From contig NC_088775.1 in NCBI RefSeq assembly GCF_954871325.1, positions 80,019,561-80,083,560 of the forward strand: a stretch of 64,000 nucleotides of DNA. Direction: 5' to 3'. Both the position numbers and the translations under genes were made by a program. The DNA is from Gordionus sp. m RMFG-2023 (lineage: Eukaryota; Nematomorpha; Gordioida; Chordodea; Parachordodidae). Of the stretch, positions 1 to 11,277 are shown piece by piece. The notes under the pieces are model-generated. The model was not told the origin of the DNA and ran no database searches. It saw only the letters and a list, made by a program, of their open reading frames with translations. Position 1 is the first letter of the stretch. Every line of letters begins with the position of its first letter.

Positions 1-121
1 ATAGTTACCGATCGCGCGATTTGATACGCGAAAGCATGAAATACTTCGTTAAATACAGATTTTGGTGAATATAGCTCAAAATCTTTGATTTTGCGCAGCG
101 CTAATTTTTTTATTAATTGAA

Positions 122-946
122 ATGAATTCAAAGACAACCTCTTTTGAAGATATAAAACTAAAGGATCAAGTTAAAATTATGATTTAAATTTAATTTTTTA
201 TTAGAAAATAGATAAAATAGCTTTTATTCTTTCTCTTAAAGAGTACGAATGTTTATATAATAAGCATAATCATTTGTATAAAAGTATTATATACAAGAAT
301 AAAATCTGGGAATTATTAGCCAAGCAGTATAATATGCCTGGTAATAATTTTGCATACATATTATATTTATAAATTTTTTTAGGTTCATCTCTCTGGAAAA
401 ATCTGAGAGATTGTTTTATAAAAGAGAAGCAAAAGCTAAAAAGTGGGTCAGCATGGCCATTCTATCAGGATATGCTATTCCTGGTAGAAACCTTAACACC
501 TAGATCACAGAAATCCTCTTTAGATATAGAGGAATGTACTACTAAAGATGCAAATGATATATTTAATGAAATAACAGGGGGTATACATGAATATAAAATA
601 TCGCTAATTGATAAAATATATTTATTATTTAGGTGATCTCATTGATAGTGAGAATATATCAGATGATATATTTATTCCCAAAGATTCTGCAGCATTAAAT
701 CTTAGTAATGATTCTGGTAATTAATAATATCTAAAAATTTATATTATCTTTTATATCTATGTCCTGTGTTGGGTCACCTAATTTTTATTATAAATGTCCT
801 AAGAGAAAGAACAATGATATGGGTAATTTATATTTATTGATAAATTTTAAATAGATGACTATAGGAAATTAATAAAAATAGAAGCAGATAAAGCATTAAT
901 AACCTTGGAAATGTTTAAAAATAAATCAACAGAACATGAAATATGA
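122..946 (+). CDS. MADF-domain protein, five exons with short introns
   Basis: Reading across GT...AG introns at 170-204, 341-382, 581-632 and 717-854 gives one open frame of 185 codons from ATG 122 to TGA 944-946. Exons 2 and 3 encode a complete MADF fold: the hydrophobic FILSLKEYECLY start, a central KIWELLA helix, then SLWKNLRDCFIKEKQK, the hallmark W-K-x-L-R-D segment. MADF domains are Myb/SANT-like DNA-binding modules of animal transcription factors and of PIF/Harbinger-associated proteins; a nuclear DNA-binding role is inferred. After the TGA the same frame continues through two stops into a lysine/glutamate-rich stretch ending at 1034-1036, which could be a decayed BESS-like tail, so the gene may once have been longer. 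Introns 1-3 (35, 42, 52 bp) have good acceptors (TTATTAG, TTTTTTAG, TATTTAG) and phases agree. Exon 5 is the least certain because intron 4 is 138 bp. It could be a host gene or a relic of a transposon accessory protein. Confidence 0.72.
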
Positions 947-1116
947 TTAATGTTATAAGAAAAATTAGATGATTGTACCAAAGAGGAAAAAAAAGAAATA
1001 ACAAATAAAATATTTGATATTATAAAAGATTATTGATTAAAATTATTTTGTATATATATTTTATTTGAAATATATATTTTGTATGTTTATTTGAAATAAA
1101 CATTTTGTGAAATACA

Positions 1117-1500
1117 TTGAATGATATAATTATTCCCAAAAGTCCTGCATTAATTAAGCTTTGTACTGAGTTTGATAAAATAATGTCTAAATATATATTA
1201 TTTATAATGAATGATCTTTATCTTAGAGAAAGTTTAATGATATTGGTAATTTATGTTAAATTGCTTTATAAAAATATTTTCAATAGATGAATTTAGAACA
1301 ACTATATAGCTTTTTTAGTGACATATTCCTACATATATATTTTATGAGTTTAGACCATATTAATAATAACTTTATTATTATAATATATATAAAATACAAA
1401 ACAATATATTTATAAAAATCAGATGATTGTACCAATCAGGAAAAAAAAGAAATAACAACTACTTGATATTATAAAAGATTATTGATTAAAATTATTTTGA
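1117..1500 (+). pseudogene. decayed duplicate of the MADF gene 3' half
   Basis: The stretch repeats features of exons 4-5 of the preceding gene. An ATTCCCAAA...CTGCATTAA segment near 1130-1155 matches exon 4. A segment at 1415-1480 (AGATGATTGTACCAA, GAAAAAAAAGAAATAAC, TATTATAAAAGATTATTGA) matches the end of exon 5 and its trailer. Small deletions and stops throughout mean it cannot encode protein. It is in direct orientation and looks like a partial tandem duplication that decayed. Confidence 0.6.
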
Positions 1501-1560
1501 ATATATTTTTGTTATTTGAAACTATATTAATAATAACTTTATTTTTATTATAATATATAT

Positions 1561-1636
1561 AAAATACAAAACAAGGTATTTATATAAAATACAAAACAAG
1601 ATATTTATATAACATACAAAATAAGATATGATTAAA
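1561..1636. repeat. 26-bp minisatellite, about three units
   Basis: Units of the type AAAATACAAAACAAGRTATT recur at 1561, 1587 and 1611 with few differences. A related unit lies upstream near 1392. Confidence 0.6.
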
Positions 1637-2001
1637 TCTAAAATATAGGACTTTTATATAAATATAAGCATAATCATGGAATGAATCAGAATAGCAGTGT
1701 TGATTTAATACTATATGAACCTTATGTTGCTAAATACCTAAATAAAAAATATATTTAAATAATAAATTGCTTTATTTTTACCTTAAACAAACCATAAGGC
1801 TTTTCTTCAACACTTATAGGATGTTTTATAAAATTGGTACATTTGGTATGTAATAAAGGTTTTACATGTTTGAGTATATAATAAAAGTTTTCCTAAATTA
1901 AAATGAATTAGACAAAATAGAATAAAATTACTTTAGTCATTCTCATATAGTTGAAAAATTTAAGCTCATTTTTTAATAGTTTAGGAAAGAGGACATAAAA
2001 T
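1637..2001. other. A+T-rich spacer, no gene seen
   Basis: No splice-linked open frames, RNA structure or repeat ends are recognised. The short minus-strand frame at 1908-2135 runs into the inverted repeat and has no coding features. Confidence 0.5.
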
Positions 2002-2290
2002 TCGTTCTCTTTTGTTTTATTAATATTATGATGGTTTAATCTTCTCTTAAAGATCATTCTGTAAAAAATAATAATTTGAGGATGGATACCATTTTGAATT
2101 AATAACGCTTTGCACTGCACTATAATGAAAATCACTGCGATCGATCCAGCTGATCGGTCGCTGCGATATCGCGGCTAAATCGCAATCGCTCTTCACTATG
2201 AATTCATATCCATCCTCAAATTATTATTTTTTTACAGAATGATCTTGAATAGGAGAAGATACTATCTTTTAATAAAACAAAAGAGGGCGA
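2002..2290. repeat. foldback repeat with ~85-bp inverted arms
   Basis: The arm at 2002-2088 is the reverse complement of 2207-2290 with few mismatches (shared AGATCATTCTGTAAAAAA and AATAATTTGAGGATGGATA, and AACAAAAGAG outside). The ~118-bp loop is unusually G+C rich and has palindromic GATCG/TCGC motifs. The layout fits a small MITE or foldback element. No target duplication was identified. Confidence 0.7.
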
Positions 2291-3099
2291 GGTTGCGGGA
2301 AGGCATGGGGTATGTTAGGGTAAATTGGTGGGAGGGGTAAAATTTTTTATATAAAGGCTAAGTATATTGATGTAAAAATGCATTTATAGACCTTAAGATA
2401 GAGATATCTTGGGACATACCCTCTCCAATTAATGACATTTTTAGAAAGCATCCTGTTTTTAAATTTTACCATATGAAAATTTTATTAGAAAATAGAATAT
2501 GAATTATTTGAGAAAATATTATCCATTCTTAGATTTTTAGTACTTTTTAACGAATATTTTAAACTAAAGTAAATATTTTCTAATAAAATTTTATAAAAAT
2601 AAAGGAAAAATTTCAAGGAGGATATTTCATAAATTTAGAATAACATGATTTAATTATAATTATTGGAGGGAATTTAACATGCCAAACCGCTTCCCTCTCC
2701 CCTATTTTCATAAATATCAGTAAAGTTAAAGTATTATGAAATTCTGCTATCATGATCGATTCACAAATATCTTTAAGATAAGATACGCTGGGTTATAATA
2801 TATATCACAAACATTGTGTTGCAACATAAAATAATCAATGTAAAACTGTTAAATATCTATTTTTTAAATTTTGTAATTTTATATTTTTAATTCTTTATTT
2901 GATTATTTTTTACATCTTCTTTAAATTTTTATTCTATATTTCACAATTTATATATTCAAATTGATAATTACATAAAAAAAATCGAAACGAGGGAAAAAAA
3001 GAAAATCATTAATAATATAAATTCTTATAACTATAAAAAAAAATATAACATATCTTAGAATAAAAATATCCTCAATATATATTTATCAATCAACATAAA
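2291..3099. other. A+T-rich spacer, no gene seen
   Basis: The only structure is an 18-bp inverted repeat, AAAATTTTATTAGAAAAT near 2475 against its complement near 2573. No coding or RNA signal is supported. Confidence 0.45.
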
Positions 3100-3372
3100 A
3101 ATAGGCATGTCAATTCAGCTTAACTTCCATAGCTAAACACGAACTTTCATACTCGCAAAGGGTTTTATAGTGAAACTTATATCACAAACTCACAATAACC
3201 AAACTTTTTATCGCCAATTAATAGCGAAACTTTCACAACCAAACTTTTTATTATAGCGAAAATTTTATAGCGAAATCATTATCGCAAAACCCAAATCGCA
3301 GAAGAAAATATTACGAAAACTATTTTTACGAAGATAATATCGCGAGGTCAATATCTCGATAATTACACATAG
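3100..3372. repeat. degenerate repeat rich in GCGA/TCGC motifs
   Basis: Short units of the type ATAGCGAAACTTT, CAACCAAACTTTTTAT and AATCGC recur irregularly. This is striking against a background where CG dinucleotides are rare. Similar patches lie at 5012-5312, in the loop at 2130-2195 and at the left edge of the window. Function unknown. Confidence 0.45.
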
Positions 3373-4544
3373 AGGCAATATTATTTTGAACATTTATTTT
3401 TATGATCATGTTAATTTGTTAATAATTATTTTTTACCGTAAAGTAACCTTTTACTTTGTCGATTGATTTTTGTTATTTCTTTTATTTATTGTAGTATTAT
3501 CTATTAACTAATTATTTAATACTCTATTTTATGTCTTAGTGATACATTACTATGATTGCTTTAGTGAATTTAATATGATATTAACTATATGAGAAATGAA
3601 ATGTAATATTTTGATATAAAATAATGTACGATATATTTTTTGTTGTAATAAAAAATTCTAATACCTCTTATCACATCATAACTAAATAATATTTTTTAAA
3701 AATCAAGATTGATTCAATGATAGAGTTTTTGTTATCTTTTAACCTTAATAAATTTATATAATCATTAAACTTAGATTTGATTTATAAAATCTATTATTGA
3801 ATATTTTTTTTCAATCCTTTCAGATACCTTTCTTCTAAATCTTATTTTATAATAATCGCCCACAAAGGAACTCAGATTTTATAACCATTGATTTCTTTAG
3901 CTACAACTTATTTCTTATTGGTGAAATTATCTGGGCTGCACTTTTATTTATTATGATGACTACTTAATATTTATAAATTAATCAATCAGTTTTGTAAATT
4001 TTTAACCACAGAGTTATAAACTAAATAAAAACTATAACACTAATCATTATATTGTCTCTATAGAATTTTGAATGCATGCCGATTTAAAAATGAATTACAT
4101 CCTAAGTAAAATAAAGTATTTTCAAAATATTTTTAAATCTTACATGATTTTATTATCTTTATAGATATTTTTTTTATCTTCTGTTTACTTAAATAAAAAT
4201 ATTATTTTATATTTTCAAAAGATTTAATATGAATATGAATATGAATCTAAAATTAAGAGGAAACCTTAAACACAAAGTTTGCCAAGCTTTGGCAGGCAAT
4301 AATTCTGAAGCTTAAGCCAATGTGTAATGCTCAATTGCATTACATATAGGTTAGTGCTTTAATATAATATCCTTTTTTTTTCCTCTTAATTACTCAGAAT
4401 TTACTTAAAGTAGTTTTAACTAATTCCCAAAAGATGATTTTGCTAAGTAAAAATTTTAATTTTCTCAGAATTGAATTTCTTTGAAATATAATATATCACT
4501 CAGAAAACTTTACTATTTTATTAATTTTTAAGTGCATTAGTAGG
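3373..4544. other. A+T-rich spacer, no gene seen
   Basis: A short hydrophobic open stretch near 3872-3967 was noticed but has no convincing splice partners. A palindromic stretch, AATGCTCAATTGCATTACAT, lies near 4330. Nothing else is supported. Confidence 0.4.
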
Positions 4545-4962
4545 GTTATTGATGACTACTATCAAATCTAAGTATAGCAATTTTCTAAATACTACTAACC
4601 AAATTGGCTAAATATCGACCAAAATTTATTAAAATGTAATAAAACCCTTATTATTTAATATATTATAACGTATTTTCGTGGTCGAGTCCGGCCTCCTATA
4701 TATCATCCCCCAAGGACGGAACCACCAAGTTAGATTAAGAAAAAAATATGGTCATTGAGCAGGACGAACCCATAACCATCGGATTCGTAAGCGAGGCTCT
4801 TGCCAACTATGCCACACTTTCCAAACGATTTTTTAAATATATATTATAAATAAATTTGGTAGTGCCTATCCAAATGAAAAATAATTTGGTAATGCCTATC
4901 CAAGTGAAAAATAAACAAAATACAAATTTGATAGGTATTACCTGGTAGTAAGCATCATTTAC
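4545..4962 (-). mobile_element. TIR element with an internal tRNA-like module, copy 1
   Basis: 418 bp bounded by imperfect terminal inverted repeats: GTTATTGATGACTACT on the left against GGTAGTAAGCATCATTTAC on the right. On the minus strand it carries a tRNA-like block (4750-4820) with an A-box-like TGGCATAGTTGGCAAG, a CTTACGA loop and a B-box-like GGGTTCG. A downstream body contains AAGGACGGAACCACCAAG in + orientation. A second copy of nearly the same length (421 bp) lies in opposite orientation at 19607-20027, which fixes the ends. It resembles a MITE that has captured, or been captured by, a tRNA-derived SINE. Confidence 0.7.
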
Positions 4963-5011
4963 CCATGAGTAGTGGGTAAATTAATATTGAATATGTTGTT
5001 TTCCTTTAGAT

Positions 5012-5312
5012 AAATGCATTCGCAATATATTTATAATCTCGCGGAAATGCGCTATCTATAATGACTTCGCGCGAATATATAATCGCCCCCAAAAACTCAT
5101 TATAAAGGGTGCGCCTTAAGTGTTTCGCCATAACGGGTTTGTAATAAGGATTTCGTTAGGATGTTCTCTCTAAAGTATTCGCGATTAAGGTTTTTGCTTA
5201 AGTAAATTAGCGACAATGAAAGGTTTCGCTAAATTGTATTTGCTCTAAAGTATTCTCGTTTAGGATTTTCGAGGAATAAATTTACGATATTAATTTCACG
5301 ATATTATCTTAG
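5012..5312. repeat. second GCGA/TCGC-rich degenerate repeat
   Basis: Units such as CTCTAAAGTATTCGCG, CTCTAAAGTATTCTCG and GGTTTCGCTAAATTG recur. Its reverse complement shares motifs with 3100-3372 (GATAATATCG, TAGCGAAAC). Confidence 0.4.
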
Positions 5313-6637
5313 TCAAAAAACTGTTTAGCGGCTGCAAAGTACTCGTTTCTCAGGATACTTCGAATTGTTCTATAGGTGCTAGGTCTTGTCATATATGAAG
5401 ATATATGTGGTGATAAATAGAAAGAAAAAAGGATATACAATAATGAATTGATACACAATAAAGAATTATAATAATTATAATTAATATAATTCTTATTTTC
5501 AAATATATATTATTTTTTGAAACATGAAAGGTCTGTCTTCTTGCATCAATACTAGTGTTTTAACTGAACCAACATTTTATATAGTACGAGCTATGAGCTA
5601 TGAGCCACAATCATAGTATTTCTGCTGATCCGTGAATTACAATATTGACAACTCTAGACCAGTTTTTGTTAGGAAATTTATTCAAAACCCTATCCATAAG
5701 GTATTTATTGTCATAAATTTAATTAAAATCAAATCATCTTTACTGAAATTTTTTTTATTACTATCGTCTACTTAAATGTAAAGTTGAATATAAAAAAATT
5801 ACTTGGTATATTCGAATGTTTGTTTAACTATGAATGTGTATAACTCTGGACCCTTTGATGACATTTGCAAAATACATTGAGGATTTATTATCCCTCTCTC
5901 AATATAAAATTTTAGTGAATTTACTTTAGAATTTACAGATTTATTGCTACAACAAAAAGGACCGTATATATGTAAGTAAGACTAAGAATAACTGAGAAAT
6001 AAATAAAGGAAAGAAGGAGAGGGAAACGAAAAGGAAGGGAAGAAAATACGAATTTTGAAATGAAAAAAAATAATTAAGAAGGTGAGAGAAAAATTTATAA
6101 ATGTTAGATGATATTCTTGAAATAACTTGGATCGGAAATTGTCGCCTGACCATATTATCGTTTATATTTCTTAATGTTTTAATTCATAAATGTAATAATT
6201 CTACAACTTTTTTTCTCTCTAAATATCGAATAAATTTTTTAATGTTTTAATTCACGATGTAATTAAATATCGAAATATATCACAACACAACTATTTCTTT
6301 TTAAAACCCTTTTTTTGTTAAGTATACTTATAGATTCATTTTAATATATTTATTTGTTTCCGATATTTTTTAAATTTTTTATTTTTTTTTCAAATAATAT
6401 AAAAATAAAATTAATAAATATGATTTTTCCAAAATAAAATTAATATATTGGTAAATAATTGTTTGCGTAATAAATAAAACGTTAGAATAATATCAGTAAT
6501 AAAAAATTAAAATATATTTATTCTACAAACAAAAAAAAACAAAAAATAATTATCAATTTTTTAACAATTTATATATGCTAACATCATACTAAAAAAAATT
6601 AAGATAAAACACCAATTATAAGCATTATATACATATA
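5313..6637. other. A+T-rich spacer, no gene seen
   Basis: A purine-rich run at 5990-6110 yields a low-complexity open frame on the other strand that is not a gene. Nothing else could be recognised. Confidence 0.45.
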
Positions 6638-7500
6638 CTAGCTAATAACCCGTCAAAAATGACAGGGTTGAGGGGCAATTAGTTAGTTTGTATATATGGT
6701 ACTAAATATGTTTTATAGTAAAATTTAGGAGAAAAAGAGATAAAATTGTTGCAATGTAACCCGTGAGCATTAAGGGTATTAGAAATATCAAAATTTAAAT
6801 TTGTGATAGGAATCATATTGGGTAAAATTAAAAATAGAGATGCTTTTAAATTTTTGTATGGGCTAGACATTGGTCTCAAAATTTTGTTTTGCAGACACAG
6901 CAGACCTGATCAAAAAACCACGTACATGCAACTTTCCCAATATTTTGCCATTTATTTCTATTGTAATTTAATAATAATGTCTTAAATTTAATTTTATATT
7001 TAGAATAAAATTTAAATTTGTGATAGAAATCATATTGAATAAAATTTAAAACAGAGATGCTTGGGAATTTTTTAATTTTAAATATGGGGTAGACATTGAC
7101 CTGAAAATTTTTTTTGCAGACATAGCCAGGCCTGATCAAAAAACCAAGTCCCATGCAACTTTTATAAAATTTTGCCATTTATTTCTATTTCTATTGTAAT
7201 TTAATAACAATATCTTAAATTTAATTTTATATTCCATTTATTTCTATTGTAATTTAATAATATCTTAAATTTAATTTTATATTTAGAATAAAATTTAAAT
7301 TTGTGATAGAAATCATACTGGATAAAATTTAAAATAGATATTCTTGAAAATTTTTTAATTTTAAATATGGACCAGACATTGGCCTGAAATTTTTTTCTTA
7401 AACCTGGTCAACCCATAATAATTTTGTTAATTTTTCCCAAGGCTGGAGATAGGTAAATCTCTGATTGGGAAAATTTTCTCAAGCCCGCCAAAGACCATAA
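6638..7500 (-). mobile_element. non-autonomous Helitron, family A (minus copy)
   Basis: On the minus strand the element ends with a GTCATTTTTGAC hairpin (stem extended by CC/GGG), seven bases, then CTAG followed by host T. This is the classic Helitron 3' terminus. The body carries two or three direct units, each with TTGGTTTTTTGATCAGG followed by a GCAAAAAAAATTT tract. No protein is encoded. Other copies lie at 7505-8345, 19183-19604 and 23153-23665. Confidence 0.6.
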
Positions 7501-7504
7501 TAAT

Positions 7505-8345
7505 TTTGTTAGTTGATAACTGAAATAAAATATATAAAAGTCATAATTCAATTAAAAATAAAATCAATGAAAGTTGCATTGGCTTGGTTTTTTAATCAGA
7601 CCTGGTCATCGTCTACATGACAGGATTTTCACTGGATGCAAACCCCCTTCAAAAACCTTTTCCTACCCCCTAAAAAATTCTACCGCCTTCGGCGGCGGTG
7701 TCTGTCTATTATTATTTTCACCTTTTTAATTTATTGATACTCTTTTCAGATAATTTATCTAGGATAACTTAAATTAATCTATCTCTACTACCAACTATCG
7801 ATATTTTGTGAATGTACACAAATTATTTTTTAGATAATAAATTCAATTAAAACCTCCATTATTTACAATGAATTAATTATTATGGCATTATGAGCTTGCT
7901 GAAATATCTAAACATTTTAAATTACATTTAAAAGGATAGCAGAAAGTTTTATTTGGAAAACAATGTGTATGATTATTTGCAATATATAGATTTGGTCGAT
8001 GAATTGTATTATAATAATTCTATAATAAAAGTATTAATTTTTACAGCAATAAATTTTGTCCTATTTCATCTCATAATTTAATAGATAACCCCCCAAAAAA
8101 TTTATCCTACCCCCATTAAAGCAGCCTATCCCCTACCCTCCTCAAAAAAATAGGATGCAAACTGTTCCTACCCCTCCCGCTCATGTAAACGCTGGGCCTG
8201 GTGATTTCTGCTAAAAAAAAATTTCAGGCTAATGTCTAGCCCATATTTAAAATTAAAAAATTTTTAAGCATTTCTATTTTATATTTTACCCAATATGATT
8301 TCTATCATAAATCTAAATTTAAGTAATATTACATTGATCTTGATT
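7505..8345 (+). mobile_element. Helitron family A copy split by a MITE
   Basis: 7505-7606 matches the 5' part of family A (CATATAAAAGTCATAATTC-like, then TTGGTTTTTTAATCAGACC). 8195-8345 continues the same consensus in the same orientation. The 588-bp MITE between them, with a duplicated GRCCTGGT, shows a clean insertion. Confidence 0.65.
7607..8194. mobile_element. hAT-type MITE, copy 1
   Basis: Termini CATCGTCTACATGA and TCATGTAAACGCTG are inverted repeats. The flanking octamers GACCTGGT (7599-7606) and GGCCTGGT (8195-8202) form an 8-bp target duplication with one mismatch, as expected for hAT. Inside are a CCGCC/GGCGG hairpin next to the left end and a pyrimidine-rich right end. The copy at 11278-11873 matches along its length. 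No coding capacity. Confidence 0.85.
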
Positions 8346-8379
8346 TTTAGTACTACTATACTTTGATATTGATGCAATA

Positions 8380-9660
8380 AGACTTTGCTCTTGTCTTTTC
8401 TTGCTTCGACAAAGTTTCTGTCTTCGTCTGGCTTTCTCCTAAGTTATGCATAGCTTTTAGTGTTTATAATTTAAAATAGGTATTATTTTTTAATTTTAGC
8501 TGTCATGAAAGTCTGTTTTATTGCCTTCTTTACAATATCTAGATTTTTAAAATAAATTTAGACAATCATTATTATAACATACAACATTTCCTTGGATTTT
8601 TCTTCTATGGGGGCTAAAAATGATAATTTGCAAAAGTTATGCATAGCTTTTAGTGTTTATAATTTAAAATTTAAAATAGGTATTATTTTTTAATTTTAGC
8701 TGCCATGAAGGTCTGTTTTATTGTCTACTTTACAATATCTAGATTTTTAAAAAGATTAACTTTCAAATTTAGACAATCATTATTATAACATACAACAGTT
8801 CCTTGGATTTTTCTCCTATGGGTGCTAAAAATGATAATTTACAAAAATAAGTTATTCATAACTTTTTAGTGTTTATAATTTAAAATTCAAAATAGGTATT
8901 ATTTTTTAATTTTAGCTGCCATGAAGGTCTGTTTTTTTGCCTTCTTTACAATATCTAGATTTTTAAAATAAATTTAGACAATCATTATTAAAACATACAA
9001 CATTTCCTTGGATTTTTCTCCTATAGGGGCTAAAAATGATAATTTACAAAAGTTATGCAGAACTTTTAGTGTTTATAATTTAAAATTCAAAATAAGTATT
9101 ATTTTTTAATTTTAGCTGCCATGAAGGTCTGTTATATTGCCTTATTTACAATATCTAGATTTTTTAAAAGATTAACTTTCAAATTTAGACAATCATTATT
9201 ATAACATACAACGCTTCCTTGGATTTTCCTTCTATGGGTGCTAAAAAGGATAATTTACAAAAATAAGTTATGCATAGTTTTTTAGTGTTTATAATTTAAA
9301 ATTCAAAATAGGTATTATTTTTTTAATTTTAGCCATGAAGGTCTGTTATATTGCCTTATTTACAATATCTAGATTTTTAAAATAAATTTAGACAATGATT
9401 ATTATAACATACAACATTTCCTTGGATTTTTCTTCTATGGGGGCTAAAAATGATCATTTAAAAAAATAAGTTATGCATAAATTTTTAGTGATAAATCCAA
9501 GGAACTGTTATAATTTAGACAATCATTATTATAACATACAATAAGCTATGCATAACTTTTCAGTGTTTATAAGTTAATATTCAAACTATTTAATAACTTA
9601 TTTTTGTATATTATTTTAGCCTTCATGAAAAATCTAAGGAACTGTTATATGTAAAAATTA
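8380..9660 (+). repeat. ~200-bp tandem repeat array, about six units
   Basis: Units begin near 8441, 8635, 8850, 9051, 9266 and 9469, so spacing alternates between about 194-203 and 215 bp. Each has AGTTATGCATAGCTTTTAGT, TTTAATTTTAGCTGCCATG, a TACAATATCTAGATTTTTAA block, and TCCTTGGATTTTTCTYCTATG. The last unit is partly scrambled. The array lies beside a Helitron and may have grown from it. No frame is conserved across units. Confidence 0.8.
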
Positions 9661-10109
9661 TAAAAATTAACTGTTTGTTAATGATCTTAAAACAATAATA
9701 CATTTCTCTTGATTTTCAGTACTACAATGATTGTTGATTTTCAGCATCTTTTTTTGAAAGGTATCTTGTGCAGGAATCTAAAAATATAATAAAATAGTAA
9801 TTAAATCAAAAAATTTACCATAGCCTATAACCTCTTCGTGTACCTTCTAAAAAAATGAAAATTAAAGGAGCGGTTAAAAACTATATATTATATATAAAAA
9901 TTGTAAATTATGTATAATTGTGTATGAATATTTATTATTTTTCAGTTCAGTTTGGTTTGGTTTGGTTATTGAATGAATGTTTAATATGATTATGTGGTGA
10001 TTTTTTAAAAGAATGTAAAAAATTTAAAAATATCATAATACCTATTTAATAGTTTGAATTTTAAAGTAGCTACACTTTGAATCGTATCTTCTATTTGATT
10101 TATTTTGTC
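9661..10109. other. A+T-rich spacer, no gene seen
   Basis: Contains a few GGTTTGGTTTGG-like short repeats near 9950. No coding or RNA feature is supported. Confidence 0.4.
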
Positions 10110-10265
10110 AGATTAAGAAAAAAAAATATTTTACCAAATTAAGAAAAAAAAACATTTGCCAGGATTTGAACCCAAGTCGAATAATCCATCTAGATTTGTA
10201 AGCGGTTCTTGCCGATTGGGCCACCACTATTCAAAATTAACGATTTTTTGAATATATATTATAGA
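10110..10265 (-). mobile_element. fragment of the tRNA-like TIR element
   Basis: The minus strand reads TGGCCCAATCGGCAAG (A-box-like), a CTTACAA loop and GGGTTCAAATCC (B-box-like), followed by the AAGAAAAAA and CAAATT context seen in the copies at 4545 and 19607. The terminal inverted repeats are not recognisable, so this is a remnant. Confidence 0.55.
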
Positions 10266-11277
10266 TGAAAAGTGTGACATGAAAAGTGCGACATGAGAGC
10301 GTAACGCTATTTTTGTGACAAGGCTTTTATATATTATAGATAATTACTACGATAAATATAATACAAAATATAAGTAGGCTATAAATTTTCTGAATAGACA
10401 ATATATAGGGAAAAATGAAATCTTTGAAACGAAGGGTAAATAATATATTTTTATAATGGGTTGAATATAGAAAAAGTTAATCAAAAGGAACACGTTCTTA
10501 TAATGTAGTTGGCTGATCATATCTATAATTGGTTAACTCATTAGAAACATCCTTGATGTGTTGACGGAAGTGGGTGGTATGATAGTTCTAATACAATATG
10601 AGGACTTAAATTTAGTGTATTTAGGGGAGTGTTACGGGTACCGGCGAAAATTTACAATCAGAAAAAAAGGGATAGAGAAAGATGTTGGAGTTTGGGATAA
10701 TTATTTTATATTATTATAATTGTTTTGATCCACGATATATTTATTAATATATAATAAAATTCTGGCTATTATATGAGCTGTGGTAGGGAAAAGAAGAGTA
10801 GAAGGAGAAGGGGGGAGTAAAAATATTGTCAAGATATTATGATGTGGTTTTATTTTTATCTAATTAATAAGATTTGGGGCTTAAGTAGATTTTATTTTAA
10901 TTAAAAATAATAATGGAAGGAAATAAGGGAAATCAATATTATTTTATAAATATTTATAGGGAAGAAGGATTTAGAAAGAATAAGTTTACTATATCAAGAG
11001 GGTAAATTAGTGAATGAGAAGAGGAGGCACGTTACTATTTAGGGGAACAAAATTTAGAGTTATTATAAGTTGGGAAAAAGTATATCGGGATGGGGGGAGG
11101 GGAGTTTTTATATTATCTGATTATTATTTCATTTAAAAAGATTAAAGTTATTAAATAATTGAATTATAAAACTTTGTTCAGAAAAATTATTTATAAAAGA
11201 AAGGAAGTGAGATAGATGGAATTTGGTATATATATTGAATATGTAATAAATTTTATTATTATTATCTATATGGCGCT
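10266..11277. other. spacer with a G-rich plus strand, no gene assigned
   Basis: The interval is purine-rich on the plus strand, with GGGG runs near 10800 and 11090. A 60-codon open stretch near 10550-10730 matches nothing recognised, and frames of that length are expected by chance at this composition. Confidence 0.4.

Noticed and set aside
3872-3967. Hydrophobic exon-like stretch SDFITIDFFSYNLF...
   Set aside because: Short, no convincing splice partners or homologues.
5947-6153. Hydrophobic 68-codon minus-strand frame
   Set aside because: Antisense of a purine-rich low-complexity run; the apparent membrane protein is composition only.
6679-7178. Overlapping short frames on both strands
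   Set aside because: They lie in family A Helitron repeats and change between copies.
8380-9660. CRISPR-like regular spacing
   Set aside because: Units are ~200 bp long and similar throughout, with no short repeat-unique spacer structure, and the genome is animal.
10550-10730. 60-codon open frame VLTEVGGMIVLIQYED...
   Set aside because: Length is expected by chance in this much sequence and there is no family match or splice context.
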